This document shows, piece after piece, positions 1 to 7,695 of a DNA stretch of 64,000 nt. Both the position numbers and the translations under genes were made by a program. The notes beneath the pieces are model-generated. The model was not told the origin of the DNA and searched no databases. It saw nothing but the letters and a program-made list of their open reading frames with translations. Every line of letters begins with the position of its first letter. Positions within the stretch are counted from its first letter, which is position 1. The stretch is taken from positions 62,001 through 126,000 of the forward strand of contig CAVUYB010000005.1 of the NCBI GenBank assembly GCA_963745595.1, given 5' to 3'. Source of the DNA: DASZUK01 sp963745595 (GTDB taxonomy: Bacteria; Actinomycetota; Acidimicrobiia; Acidimicrobiales; RAAP-2).

Positions 1-1
1 C

Positions 2-811
2 GACGCGATCGCTTCGACCCGCGAACCACTGGCCGAGCTGGCCGAGTCGGGCCGGACGCCAGGGACCGACGGCGAGCACGACGTCCTCGGAAACCGGCAG
101 TTCTTCGCCGACCACCGGCGATCGGTGCAGTCGAGCTTGGCCGGTGCCGGCCTGCTCGGGGCCGCCGGCGGTGCCGCGCTGGTCGGGTTGCTCGCGTCAC
201 CGGCGTCCGCCAGCTCGTCGCCCGACGTCCAGATGCTCCAGACCGCGGCATCGATCGAGAACCTCGCGGTGAGCACCTACAAGACGGCGTTGACCCTTCC
301 GTACATCGGCGGGAGCGCCGCCAACCCGGTCGTCACCAAGTTCTGCCAGGTGACCGAGTCCCAGCACGCCCAGCACGCCCAGGCGTTCAACGCCGCGGTG
401 AAGCAGATGGGTGGCCAGGCGCAGACCAAGCCGGACCCCGCCTTCGTCCCGGTAGTGAAGAAGGCGGTCGCCTCGCTGTCGGGCGCGTCGGCCACACAGG
501 GGGCGCTCGGCGTCGTCGCCCTCGCCCTCGAACTGGAGAACATCGCCGCGGAGACCTACGTCAACGACACCGTGAAGGCGAAGAACGCCAAGAACAAGGC
601 GCTGTTCGCCAGCATCATGGGCGTCGAGGCCCAGCACGCCTCCGTGCTCCTGGCGGTCCAGGCGCTCCTGAAGGGCGGTGCGCCGCAGTTGATCGCCCTG
701 TCGCCGACAACCGTCGCCCAGCTGCCGGCCGCCGCCGGCAGCGTCGGCTTCCCGAACGCGTTCTACCCGACCAGCAAAGCCGCCCCCGCCAACCAAGGAG
801 CCGTCAAGTGA
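2..811 (+). CDS. Exported ferritin-like domain protein, 5' end cut off
   Basis: The frame is open from the left edge, so the start lies outside the window. A pair of arginines (HRRSV) precedes an Ala/Gly/Leu-rich hydrophobic stretch ending in ASPASA, which looks like a Tat-type export signal. The mature part carries SIENLA, ESQHAQHA, LELENIAAETY and VEAQHAS, the spaced Glu/His helices expected of a ferritin-like four-helix bundle that can hold a di-metal centre. It is a paralogue of the next gene and overlaps its start by GTGA, so the two are translationally coupled. Metal content and substrate cannot be read from the sequence. The tatABC genes directly downstream suggest that it is exported folded. 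Confidence 0.8.
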   Translation, partial: DAIASTREPLAELAESGRTPGTDGEHDVLGNRQFFADHRRSVQSSLAGAGLLGAAGGAALVGLLASPASASSSPDVQMLQTAASIENLAVSTYKTALTLPYIGGSAANPVVTKFCQVTESQHAQHAQAFNAAVKQMGGQAQTKPDPAFVPVVKKAVASLSGASATQGALGVVALALELENIAAETYVNDTVKAKNAKNKALFASIMGVEAQHASVLLAVQALLKGGAPQLIALSPTTVAQLPAAAGSVGFPNAFYPTSKAAPANQGAVK

Positions 812-1620
812 GAAAGCGCCGTCACCAGATCGAGGCGTCCGAGTCCGAGCTCCGCTCGATGACCCGCGACCTCGACGACCTGCACCACGACGTCAGCCGG
901 CCGGCAATGCACGAGGCCCTCGCCGGTTGGTCCGATGCCCTACGAACCGGGACGACCCGGTCGACCAACCGGCGCACCTTCCTGCTCGGCGCCGGTGGTG
1001 CGCTGGCCGGTGTCGGCGTTCTGGCCGCCGTGGCGACGACGCCGGGCCTGGCCGCCGCGGCCTCGACGAGCTCGGTGACGCCGACAACGTCGAGCACGAG
1101 CAACCCCGAGGCCGGCCTGACCGGCACACTGGCCGTCGCCGCTCTCGCCGCCAGCCTCGAGAACCTGGCGGTCTACACGTACGGCGTCGCGGCCACAGCC
1201 GCGGCGGCCGGCAAGCTCGGCACGGTGCCGCCAGCCATCGGCCAGTTCGTGAAGACGGTCATGAGCCAGCACACCCAGCACGCCGCGGCGTGGAACAGCC
1301 TGCTGACCGGAGCCGGCAAGAAGGCAGTGACCGTGACCGACCCGGCGCTGACCCCGACGGTCGACCAGCAGCTCGGGCAGGTGACCACTCTCACCCAGGT
1401 GGCTCAGCTCGCGCTGATGCTCGAGAACACCGCCGCCCAGACCTACCAGGCCGAGGCGTCCAAGCTGAAGAGCGCCAAGGCCGTCTCGGTCGCCGCCACC
1501 ATCCAGCCGGTCGAGATGCAGCACGCGGCGATCCTCTACTACGTCCTCGGCGAGTACCCCGGCATCCAGGACTCGTCGGGCAACCCGCTCGCGTTCAACC
1601 CCACCACATTGGCCGCCTGA
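808..1620 (+). CDS. Tat-exported ferritin-like domain protein
   Basis: This protein of 270 residues has a long basic/acidic N-tail (about 1-50) and then a clear twin-arginine signal, TNRRTFLLG, followed by a hydrophobic Ala/Gly segment and a probable cleavage site near AAAAS. The mature domain shows SLENLAVYTY, MSQHTQHAA, LMLENTAAQTY and VEMQHAAIL, i.e. the Glu and Glu-x-x-His helices of a ferritin-like bundle. The GTG start at 808 overlaps the previous stop and has AAGGAG at 795-800 in front of it. With the preceding paralogue it probably forms a pair of envelope metalloproteins. The adjoining Tat genes are the likely exporter. Function (peroxide or metal handling, or a structural role) is not determined. 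Confidence 0.82.
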   Translation: MRKRRHQIEASESELRSMTRDLDDLHHDVSRPAMHEALAGWSDALRTGTTRSTNRRTFLLGAGGALAGVGVLAAVATTPGLAAAASTSSVTPTTSSTSNPEAGLTGTLAVAALAASLENLAVYTYGVAATAAAAGKLGTVPPAIGQFVKTVMSQHTQHAAAWNSLLTGAGKKAVTVTDPALTPTVDQQLGQVTTLTQVAQLALMLENTAAQTYQAEASKLKSAKAVSVAATIQPVEMQHAAILYYVLGEYPGIQDSSGNPLAFNPTTLAA

Positions 1621-1652
1621 CCGCGTCCACCGATCCCAAAGGAACACTTTTC

Positions 1653-1985
1653 ATGCTCGCAGCCATCGAAGGACCGGACATCCTCATCGTGCTCGCCGTC
1701 GTGCTCCTGCTGTTCGGCAGCACCCAGATCCCGAAGCTCGCCCGCTCGCTCGGCTCCGCCTCCCGCGAGTTCAAGCACGGCCAGGACCACGAACCGCCGC
1801 CCGACACGACGGCCGTGGTCGAGACGCCGACCGGCGTGCCGGCGGTCACCACGGTGCCGGCCGTCACCACGGTGCCGGCCGTCACCACCGCGGGGACCAC
1901 GGTCCCGGTCGTCACCGCGCCGCCGGCCGTCGTCGTGGCCGCCCCTGTCGGGAACGGGTCCGCCCCGACCCCGCCGACGCCGTGA
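1653..1985 (+). CDS. tatA: TatA/E-type Tat translocase subunit
   Basis: The product of 110 residues starts with a single membrane helix (ILIVLAVVLLLFG) followed by an amphipathic helix with the family signature (FGSTQIPKLARSLGSASREFKHG). This is the TatA plan, the pore-forming component of the twin-arginine translocase. The C-terminal half is low complexity, with the 6-residue unit VPAVTT repeated in tandem (about 1835-1890), encoded by an imperfect 18-nt DNA repeat. AAAGGA at 1638-1643 is a reasonable ribosome site for ATG 1653. The gene overlaps the cupredoxin start by GTGA and sits between two Tat substrates and tatB/tatC. Confidence 0.85.
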   Translation: MLAAIEGPDILIVLAVVLLLFGSTQIPKLARSLGSASREFKHGQDHEPPPDTTAVVETPTGVPAVTTVPAVTTVPAVTTAGTTVPVVTAPPAVVVAAPVGNGSAPTPPTP

Positions 1986-2464
1986 CCCCGGTCCGAACGG
2001 TCGTCCGGGGGGCCGCGGTGGCCGCGGTCGCCGGCCTGCTCGGCGCCGGCGCGGCCGGCGGCGTCGCGCTGGCGTCGCCGATGACGGGCTCGGGCAACAT
2101 GGGTTCGGGAAGCATGGGTTCTGGCAACATGGGTTCGGGAAGCATGGACTCGGCCGGCATGGTGGCCCAGATGAAGGCGGCGAGCGCGGCCGCCGCCTCC
2201 GCCCGTCCGACGTCCGCCTCCACGATCGTCATCCACAACTTCGCCTTCGCTCCCGGCTCGATCAAGGTACGTCCGGGCCAGAAGGTCCGGGTCGTCAACC
2301 GTGACTCGGTGGCCCACACCGTCACGTCGACCAGCGGGAAGTTCAACACCGGCGACGTCGGTCCGGGCAAGACGGTGACGTTCACCGCGCCGGCGAAGGC
2401 CGGCCGGTACCCGTACCGGTGCAACATCCACCAGTACATGACCGGCGTGCTCGTCGTCTCCTGA
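1982..2464 (+). CDS. Exported cupredoxin (plastocyanin-like) with Met-rich linker
   Basis: A protein of 160 residues. Residues 1-32 form a signal-like segment with no RR motif. A linker follows with four GSGNM/GSGSM units, encoded by near-identical 15-nt repeats at about 2090-2150. The C-terminal 95 residues form a cupredoxin with the type 1 copper ligands visible: His in VAHTV, then Cys-x-x-His in RCNIH, then Met in YM shortly after. It probably carries electrons or copper outside the membrane. The Met-rich linker resembles extracytoplasmic copper-binding tracts. Its position inside the tat operon between tatA and tatB is unusual and suggests co-regulation with the ferritin-like proteins. 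Confidence 0.82.
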   Translation: MTPVRTVVRGAAVAAVAGLLGAGAAGGVALASPMTGSGNMGSGSMGSGNMGSGSMDSAGMVAQMKAASAAAASARPTSASTIVIHNFAFAPGSIKVRPGQKVRVVNRDSVAHTVTSTSGKFNTGDVGPGKTVTFTAPAKAGRYPYRCNIHQYMTGVLVVS

Positions 2465-2480
2465 ACCGTCGTCGAAACCG

Positions 2481-2858
2481 ATGCTCCTCACATTGAACCC
2501 GGCCAAGTTGCTCATCATCGCCGTCGTCGCGTTGGTCGTGCTCGGGCCGGACAAGCTCCCGGCGGCGGTCCGCAAGATCTCGTCGCTCGCCCGGGACCTC
2601 CAGCGATTGCGGGCGTCGCTCCACGAGCAGGTCCGTGAGACCGTCGGCGACCACCCGTTGGTGACCGAGCTCACCGATGCCCGGGCCGGCCTGACGCGGG
2701 CGCGGGCGGCGGTGGCCGATCCGCGGCAGGCGCTCTACCAGTCGGTCTCGACGTCGGTTCCCCAGTCGGGCCCGCAGTCGGTCTCGACGTCGGTTCCGCA
2801 GTCGGTCTCATCGTCGGTGCCGACGCCTGGAGACCCGACCGACCCGTCGGACAACTGA
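2481..2858 (+). CDS. tatB: TatB-type Tat translocase subunit
   Basis: A product of 125 residues. An N-terminal membrane helix (LLIIAVVALVVLG) is followed by GPDKLPAAVRKISSLARDL, the GP-x-x-LP hinge and amphipathic helix typical of TatB. A charged region comes next, and then a Ser/Gln/Pro/Val tail built from SVSTSVPQSG-like repeats (about 2740-2820). TatB and TatC form the receptor for twin-arginine signals. The gene lies 7 nt before tatC. TatA and TatB are hard to tell apart by length, but the longer charged helical region and the position next to tatC favour TatB. Confidence 0.78.
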   Translation: MLLTLNPAKLLIIAVVALVVLGPDKLPAAVRKISSLARDLQRLRASLHEQVRETVGDHPLVTELTDARAGLTRARAAVADPRQALYQSVSTSVPQSGPQSVSTSVPQSVSSSVPTPGDPTDPSDN

Positions 2859-2865
2859 GCCGACC

Positions 2866-3696
2866 GTGGCCTCCGTCGCCTCCGTCCGCCAGCACCGCCA
2901 GCACCGGGCCGCCGGCTCGCCGATGGGTCTCTTCGACCACCTGGCCGAGTTGCGCCGTCGCCTGCTGGTCGCCGTGGTCGCGGTCGCCATCGGCGGTATC
3001 GCCGTCTTCGTCATCTTCGACCATCTGCTCGGGTTCCTCCTCATGCCGTACTGCCACGCGGTCGGTCCGGGCCATGCGTGCAACCTCTACGTCACGGGGC
3101 CGCTCGACGGCCTGTCGATCCGCGTCAAGGTCGCCGCCTACGGCGGCCTCCTGCTGGCGTCACCGATCGTGCTCTGGGAGCTCTGGCGGTTCGTCGCCCC
3201 GGGGCTGCGACCGGGCGAGCGGCGCGGCGCGGTCTGGTTCGTCGGTGCGTCAGTGCTCCTGTTCGCCGGCGGCGCCGCCGTCGCCTATGCCTCGTTCGGT
3301 CATGCGCTGCGGTTCCTCGACGCGGTCGGCGGCCCCTCGTTGCACGAGCTCTACAGCCCGTCCAGCTACATCGGCCTGCTGATCCTGATGATGGCGGTGT
3401 TCGGGTTGGCTTTCGAGCTGCCGGTCTTCCTGATCGCCCTCCAGATGGCCGGCGTCGTCACGCCGGCCAAGCTGGCGTCGTGGCGGCGCTGGGCCATCGT
3501 CGTCCTCGTCGCCATCGCTGGGGTGATCACGCCGAGCTCGGACCCGTTCTCGATGCTCGCGCTCGCGGTTCCGCTCGTCGTCTTCTACGAAGGGGCGATC
3601 GTCGCCGGCCGGCTCCTCGCCCGGGCGCAACGGAAGGCCGCGATCGAAGGAACGCCCGCCGCCGCAGGAACCGCCGCCGTCGGAGGACCGACGTGA
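2866..3696 (+). CDS. tatC: Sec-independent protein translocase TatC
   Basis: A product of 276 residues with about six membrane helices. The conserved N-terminal TatC signature is present just before helix 1 (FDHLAELRRRLLVAV), with family-typical LLFAGGAAVAYASFGHALRFL and a closing AGVITPSSDPFSMLALAVPLVVFYE. TatC recognises twin-arginine signal peptides. The GTG start at 2866 follows tatB by 7 nt. A small C-terminal Ala-rich tail follows the last helix. This window therefore holds a complete tatA-tatB-tatC set interleaved with probable substrates. Confidence 0.92.
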   Translation: MASVASVRQHRQHRAAGSPMGLFDHLAELRRRLLVAVVAVAIGGIAVFVIFDHLLGFLLMPYCHAVGPGHACNLYVTGPLDGLSIRVKVAAYGGLLLASPIVLWELWRFVAPGLRPGERRGAVWFVGASVLLFAGGAAVAYASFGHALRFLDAVGGPSLHELYSPSSYIGLLILMMAVFGLAFELPVFLIALQMAGVVTPAKLASWRRWAIVVLVAIAGVITPSSDPFSMLALAVPLVVFYEGAIVAGRLLARAQRKAAIEGTPAAAGTAAVGGPT

Positions 3697-4193
3697 GCCG
3701 CCGCGCCGACTGGTGGTCGCGGTTGGCCGGACCGTCCACCAAACCGGGATGGCTGGTGTCGCTCGCCGCACTGGTCGGCGCCGCCCTCTTGATCTGGTCG
3801 GCCGTGATCCACTTGCACCTGTGGGCGACCGGCTACCGGCACATCCCGACGATCGGGCCGCTCTTCTTGGTCCAGGGCATCGCCGGCATCGTCGTCGCGG
3901 TGGCGATCGCCGCCCTCCGGCGTCCGATCGTGCTGGTGGGCGGGGCGCTGTTCGCCGCCGGGACGGTTGGCGGGCTGCTCCTTTCCGTCAACGTCGGGCT
4001 CTTCGGGTTCCAGGACAGTCTCAGCGCACCGTTCGCCGTCCAGTCGCTCGTCGTCGAGACGATCGCCTTCGCGGTGCTGGGTGGCACGACCGTCCTGGCC
4101 CTCGCCGCCGCCGGCCGTCACCCGCCCGGGCCGCGCCGATCGGACACGACGTCAGTCGGCAGTGGGACGTCGGCCGGCAGCGGAGGGGGATAG
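3693..4193 (+). CDS. Four-helix membrane protein, function unknown
   Basis: A product of 166 residues, translationally coupled to tatC by a GTGA overlap with CGGAGGA (3681-3687) as ribosome site. Four hydrophobic helices are visible (about 18-38, 55-72, 78-98 and 112-135), with HLHLWATGYRHIPTIGPLFLVQG between the first two. The short C-tail is Ser/Gly-rich. I do not recognise a named family. The His-rich first loop could bind metal or haem, but nothing proves it. Its place at the end of the ferritin/cupredoxin/tat operon suggests a role in the same envelope metal system. Confidence 0.6.
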   Translation: MSRRADWWSRLAGPSTKPGWLVSLAALVGAALLIWSAVIHLHLWATGYRHIPTIGPLFLVQGIAGIVVAVAIAALRRPIVLVGGALFAAGTVGGLLLSVNVGLFGFQDSLSAPFAVQSLVVETIAFAVLGGTTVLALAAAGRHPPGPRRSDTTSVGSGTSAGSGGG

Positions 4194-4285
4194 CCTTTCG
4201 GAGGGCACTCGCCGGCCCCCGGCGTCGGTGCCCCAGGTCCGGGACGCGGCCTTTCCCCGGCCTCGACGACGATGGGGGACAGACG

Positions 4286-5116
4286 ATGGCTGCACCTGAC
4301 GGCGCCCCGGCACCGAACGTCACCGACATCCCCGGTCAGGAGCCCGACGACGGCCTCTTCGGCGTCTTGGCCGAGACCTCGGACGACGCCGTCTTCCTGT
4401 GTGACGCCACCGCGAGGATCGCCACCTGGAGCACCGCCGCGGTGCGCCTCTTCGGCCACCCGGCACCGAACGCGCTGGGCCGGCCGTTCCACTTCCTCTT
4501 CCCCGACCACCTCCGCTCCCAGGTGCGGGTCGTCCTGGCCGCGGTGGCCGCCGGTGACCGCGTCCGGCACTTCGAGAGCGAGGGGCTCCGGCCCGACGAG
4601 ATGCCGGTTCCCGTCTCGCTCTCGCTGAGCCCGTTCGCCGACCCGGCGCGGGGGTCCGTCGTCGTCGTTGTCGCCCGGGACGTCACCGAGCAGCACCTGG
4701 CCCAGGCGACGCTGGCGGAGGTCGAAGCCCGCCTGGAAGAGGGTGAGTCGTTGAGCCACGTCGGGAGCTGGCTGTGGGACGTCCGCACCGGCGCGGTCCA
4801 GTGGAGTGCCGAGCTCCACCGGATCAACGGCGTCGATCCCCTCGACTTCGACGGAACGTTCGAGTCTCATCTGCGCGCCGTGCATCCGGCCGACCGGGAC
4901 CGCGTGCGGACCGCGATGGACGAGTCAGTTCGCGCTGGTCGCCCGTTCACCGCGGAGTACCGGATCGTGCGGCCCGACGGCGAGGGCCGCGTCCTCCGGG
5001 TGCGGGCCCAGCCGACCGTGGGATCGGCCGGCACGACGGTCGGCCTGCGCGGGATCGGCCAGGACGTGACCGACCGGACCGACGCCGACGTCAGTCCTGG
5101 CCCACCAACCGTCTGA
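4286..5116 (+). CDS. Double PAS-domain protein without output domain
   Basis: A product of 276 residues with two PAS folds, about 22-140 (FGVLAETSDDAVFLCD to VVARDVTEQ) and about 155-265 (SHVGSWLWDVRTGAVQWS to GIGQDVTDR). The second looks like a PAS_3/PAC unit. No kinase, cyclase or DNA-binding domain follows, so it probably acts as a small sensor that hands a signal to a partner protein. The start at 4286 has GGGGGAC at 4274-4280 upstream. A TAGCCT box overlapping the preceding stop (4191-4196) may be its promoter. Its 3' end overlaps the convergent small gene by 26 nt. Confidence 0.75.
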   Translation: MAAPDGAPAPNVTDIPGQEPDDGLFGVLAETSDDAVFLCDATARIATWSTAAVRLFGHPAPNALGRPFHFLFPDHLRSQVRVVLAAVAAGDRVRHFESEGLRPDEMPVPVSLSLSPFADPARGSVVVVVARDVTEQHLAQATLAEVEARLEEGESLSHVGSWLWDVRTGAVQWSAELHRINGVDPLDFDGTFESHLRAVHPADRDRVRTAMDESVRAGRPFTAEYRIVRPDGEGRVLRVRAQPTVGSAGTTVGLRGIGQDVTDRTDADVSPGPPTV

Positions 5117-5345
5117 CCCGGGCCACGACGTCCGGGACGTTGTCGGGCCCGTCGGGTTCGCCGTCGACCAGCGTGGCGACGGCCCGCAGCGTGCTCCCGA
5201 CCTGTGCTCGCGCCGCGACCACGACGTCGGTGAACTCGTCGGTGCCGTAGAGCGTCTTGAGCGAACGGCCGAGACGACCGAGGTCCTTCCCACCCGTCCT
5301 GGCGCCGACCACGTACCCGACGACCAGTGCCAGCAGGACGTTCAT
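5091..5345 (-). CDS. Small single-helix membrane protein (paralogue of 14816-15043)
   Basis: A product of 84 residues. It has an N-terminal membrane helix, MNVLLALVVGYVVGARTGG, followed by a soluble, mostly helical tail. The start overlaps the stop of the PadR-YceI gene as ATGA, so it is translated with it. A close relative (MGAIVGVLIGYALGTRAG) lies within the hydrogenase operon between hypC and hypD. Both have the VGY-x-x-G-x-R-x-G helix end and a tail of similar length. The family has no function that I can name. Pairing with a YceI gene at both places suggests a joint role at the membrane. Confidence 0.7.
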   Translation of the reverse strand: MNVLLALVVGYVVGARTGGKDLGRLGRSLKTLYGTDEFTDVVVAARAQVGSTLRAVATLVDGEPDGPDNVPDVVARVRRLVGQD

Positions 5346-6445
5346 GGGCTTCCCTCCTCCCCCTCGTTCTCCTCGGGGACGGCCTCCACGTGGAGCCGCA
5401 CCCGGACGTCCGGATAGATACGGAGCATGAGGACGGTCGGTGACGTCACCGCGAAGTCCCGGATGTCGAAGACCTGTTCGCCGGCGATGACCAGCCGCCC
5501 GTCGGCCGCCGTCTCGACCCGGACCGTGCCGGAGGCCGGTCTGGTCACGCCGTGGAAGGTGAGCCGCCCATCGAGGCGGTAGTGGCCCCCCGGCCGACTC
5601 GTCGCGCACCGGTCGAGCTCGACGGTCGCCGTCGGGAAGCGGCCGGCGTCGATCCGGCGCAGCAGCTCCGCGTCGTAGAGCCGGTTGCCGGAGCTGAGCC
5701 GGGCGACGTCGATCTCCAGGCGGGCCAACGGCGGGGCATCGGTACGGATCGCCCCGTCCGTCACCGCCGCCCGGACCACTCCGTCGACGCCGATGGCGCC
5801 GAAGCTCAGCGGCCCGACCGTCGAGCGGACCTCGACGAGGACGGCCGAGCGGTCGTGCACCAGCCGGAAACGGGCCGGTGCCGACGGTTCGGTGTCGCCC
5901 GCGCCGACGCCTGCGCCGCCGGTCGGCGCGGTGGCCGCGTCGTCGGGCCCGTGGTCGGGCTCGGCATCGGGCTCGCCGAGCGGCACGAGGTGCCGTGGCC
6001 GGGCATAGCTGGACGACACCGGAGACCAGCCGGTCCCGAGCGCCGTGGCCCAACCCCCCTCGACCTCGGCCAGGATGGCGTCGGTCGTCTCGGTCGCCTG
6101 GTATCGGCGGAGCACCTGGCCGAGATGGTCGTGCTCCTCTTTGACGACGTCCATCCACTGACGAAGGACCAGCGCCCCGGTCGCCGTCACCCGGTAGACC
6201 CGACGGGCCTGACCGGCCTTGGGGCTCTGCGCCGACGCCTCGACGAGCCCGTCCTGCTCGAGCTGCGCCAGCGCCCGGTAGACCGCCGGCCGGTCGACGT
6301 GGCCGAAGCGGAGCGCCTGGAGCTGGGGCACGAGCGCGTACCCGTGGGCCGGCTGCTCGGAGAGTAGGAGCAGCAGCGCGGGCAGAACGAAACGCCGCGG
6401 CGGCGCCAATTCGAAACGCGACATTTTCCTAGCCGTTGTCGACAT
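5342..6445 (-). CDS. PadR-family regulator fused to a YceI-like lipid-binding domain
   Basis: A product of 367 residues. Residues about 10-105 form a PadR winged helix (LLLLSEQPAHGYALVPQL, then VYRALAQLEQDGLVEA and GQARRVYRVTATG). After a linker rich in Ala/Gly/Pro (about 135-180), residues 185-360 form a YceI-like beta-barrel (LEIDVARLSSGNRLYDAELLRRIDA, YRLDGRLTFHGVTRP). YceI barrels bind polyisoprenoids and quinones. A one-component sensor of a membrane lipid or quinone is therefore plausible, though inferred. ATG 6445 is chosen because GGAGAG precedes it; an upstream in-frame ATG at 6496 lacks this. The gene is divergent from hhyS, with inverted repeats between them. Confidence 0.8.
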   Translation of the reverse strand: MSTTARKMSRFELAPPRRFVLPALLLLLSEQPAHGYALVPQLQALRFGHVDRPAVYRALAQLEQDGLVEASAQSPKAGQARRVYRVTATGALVLRQWMDVVKEEHDHLGQVLRRYQATETTDAILAEVEGGWATALGTGWSPVSSSYARPRHLVPLGEPDAEPDHGPDDAATAPTGGAGVGAGDTEPSAPARFRLVHDRSAVLVEVRSTVGPLSFGAIGVDGVVRAAVTDGAIRTDAPPLARLEIDVARLSSGNRLYDAELLRRIDAGRFPTATVELDRCATSRPGGHYRLDGRLTFHGVTRPASGTVRVETAADGRLVIAGEQVFDIRDFAVTSPTVLMLRIYPDVRVRLHVEAVPEENEGEEGSP

Positions 6446-6467
6446 GGCGTCTCTCCGGTCTCGATCT

Positions 6468-6496
6468 TTCCTACCGCCGAGAGTGAACACTGTCAA
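6468..6496 (-). promoter_or_regulatory. Predicted promoter of the PadR-YceI gene
   Basis: On the minus strand a perfect TTGACA (6491-6496) is followed after 17 nt by TAGGAA (6468-6473), about 25 nt from the ATG. The -35 box overlaps the left arm of the inverted repeat at 6495-6517, which would suit autorepression. Confidence 0.5.
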
Positions 6497-6517
6497 CGGA
6501 AATCAGAGCTTTCCGTT
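6495..6517. promoter_or_regulatory. Inverted repeat, candidate PadR operator 1
   Basis: Perfect 8-nt arms AACGGAAA and TTTCCGTT are separated by 7 nt. The repeat lies in the 190-nt space between the PadR-YceI gene and hhyS and overlaps the predicted -35 of the PadR gene. Confidence 0.55.
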
Positions 6518-6522
6518 CCAGC

Positions 6523-6538
6523 CGACACCGGGGTGTCG
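6523..6538. promoter_or_regulatory. Inverted repeat, candidate operator 2
   Basis: A 16-nt perfect palindrome, CGACACC-GG-GGTGTCG, sits 21 nt upstream of the predicted -35 of hhyS and 5 nt from the first inverted repeat. Confidence 0.5.
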
Positions 6539-6559
6539 AGCCGGTGCGAAAGACACTCA

Positions 6560-6588
6560 TTTACAGCCCCCGTTTCCGGGCGTATGAC
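6560..6588 (+). promoter_or_regulatory. Predicted hydrogenase operon promoter
   Basis: TTTACA (6560-6565), 17-nt spacer, TATGAC (6583-6588). A leader of about 40 nt would then reach the GGGGAGGA ribosome site and the GTG start of hhyS. Confidence 0.45.
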
Positions 6589-6635
6589 CGAAGGGCCGCA
6601 CCACGCGGCGCGGCGTCGACGTGGGGAGGACTGCC

Positions 6636-7691
6636 GTGACGGTAACCGAAGCACCCCCGGACGAGACCGTCGTCCACGTGTTGTGGATCAATGCCGGCCT
6701 CAGCTGCGACGGGGACTCCGTCGCCCTCACCGCGGCGACCCAGCCGAGCATCGAGGAGATCGCCCTCGGCGCGCTGCCCGGCTTGCCGAAGATCGCCGTG
6801 CACTGGCCGTTGATCGACTTCGAGTGCGGGCCGGTCGGCGGCGCCGACGACTTCATCGAGTGGTTCTTCAGGGCCGACCGGGGCGAGCTCGATCCGTTCG
6901 TCCTCGTCGTCGAGGGATCGATCCCGAACGAGGCGATCAAACGCGAGGGCTACTGGTGCGGCTTCGGCAACGACCCGGAGACGGACCAACCGATGACCAC
7001 GAGCGAGTGGCTCGACCGCCTCGCGCCCAAGGCGCTCGTCGTGCTGGCCGCCGGCACGTGTGCCTGCTACGGCGGCATCCACGCCATGGCCGGCAACCCG
7101 ACCGGCGCGATGGGCGTGCCCGACTACCTCGGTTGGGGGTGGAAGTCGAAGGCCGGCATCCCGATCGTCTGCGTCCCGGGCTGTCCGACCCATCCCGACA
7201 ACCTCTCCGAGACGATCCTCTATCTCCTCTACCAGGCGACCGGGCAGGCACCGATGATCCCGCTCGACGACTCGCTGCGTCCGCAGTGGCTGTTCGGCGC
7301 CACCGTCCACGAGGGTTGCGACCGGGCCGGCTACTACGAGCAGGGCGACTTCGCCACCGAGTACGGCTCGCCGAAGTGCATCGTCAAGCTCGGTTGCTGG
7401 GGACCGGTGGTCAAGTGCAACGTGCCGAAGCGCGGATGGATCAACGGCGTCGGCGGCTGCCCGAACGTCGGCGGCATCTGCATCGGCTGCACGATGCCCG
7501 GCTTCCCCGACAAGTTCATGCCGTTCATGGACGAGCCGCCGGGGGCGAGGGTGTCGACCATGGCCAGCGGGCTGTACGGCGGGGCCATCCGGGGTCTGCG
7601 GCGGATCACCGCCCACACGCTCGACGAGGAACCGAAGTGGCGCCAGCCGGGGACGCAGCTCGTGTCCGGCTACAAGGAAACGTGGAGGTAG
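6636..7691 (+). CDS. hhyS: Group 1h [NiFe]-hydrogenase small subunit
   Basis: A product of 351 residues, the iron-sulfur subunit that carries electrons away from the active site. No signal peptide is present, as is usual for this actinobacterial group. Cys24 with Asp27 (LSCDGDS) replaces the usual Cys pair. Crystallography of the Ralstonia actinobacterial-type enzyme found a proximal [4Fe-4S] cluster held by three Cys and one Asp, and this motif fits. GTCACYGG and CVPGCPTHPDN supply the other proximal ligands. HEGCDRAG, CIVKLGCWGP, CNVPKRGW and CPNVGGICIGC supply the medial and distal sites. GTG 6636 is chosen because GGGGAGGA sits 5 nt before it; an in-frame GTG at 6621 lies against that site. 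Confidence 0.95.
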   Translation: MTVTEAPPDETVVHVLWINAGLSCDGDSVALTAATQPSIEEIALGALPGLPKIAVHWPLIDFECGPVGGADDFIEWFFRADRGELDPFVLVVEGSIPNEAIKREGYWCGFGNDPETDQPMTTSEWLDRLAPKALVVLAAGTCACYGGIHAMAGNPTGAMGVPDYLGWGWKSKAGIPIVCVPGCPTHPDNLSETILYLLYQATGQAPMIPLDDSLRPQWLFGATVHEGCDRAGYYEQGDFATEYGSPKCIVKLGCWGPVVKCNVPKRGWINGVGGCPNVGGICIGCTMPGFPDKFMPFMDEPPGARVSTMASGLYGGAIRGLRRITAHTLDEEPKWRQPGTQLVSGYKETWR

Positions 7692-7695
7692 GCCG

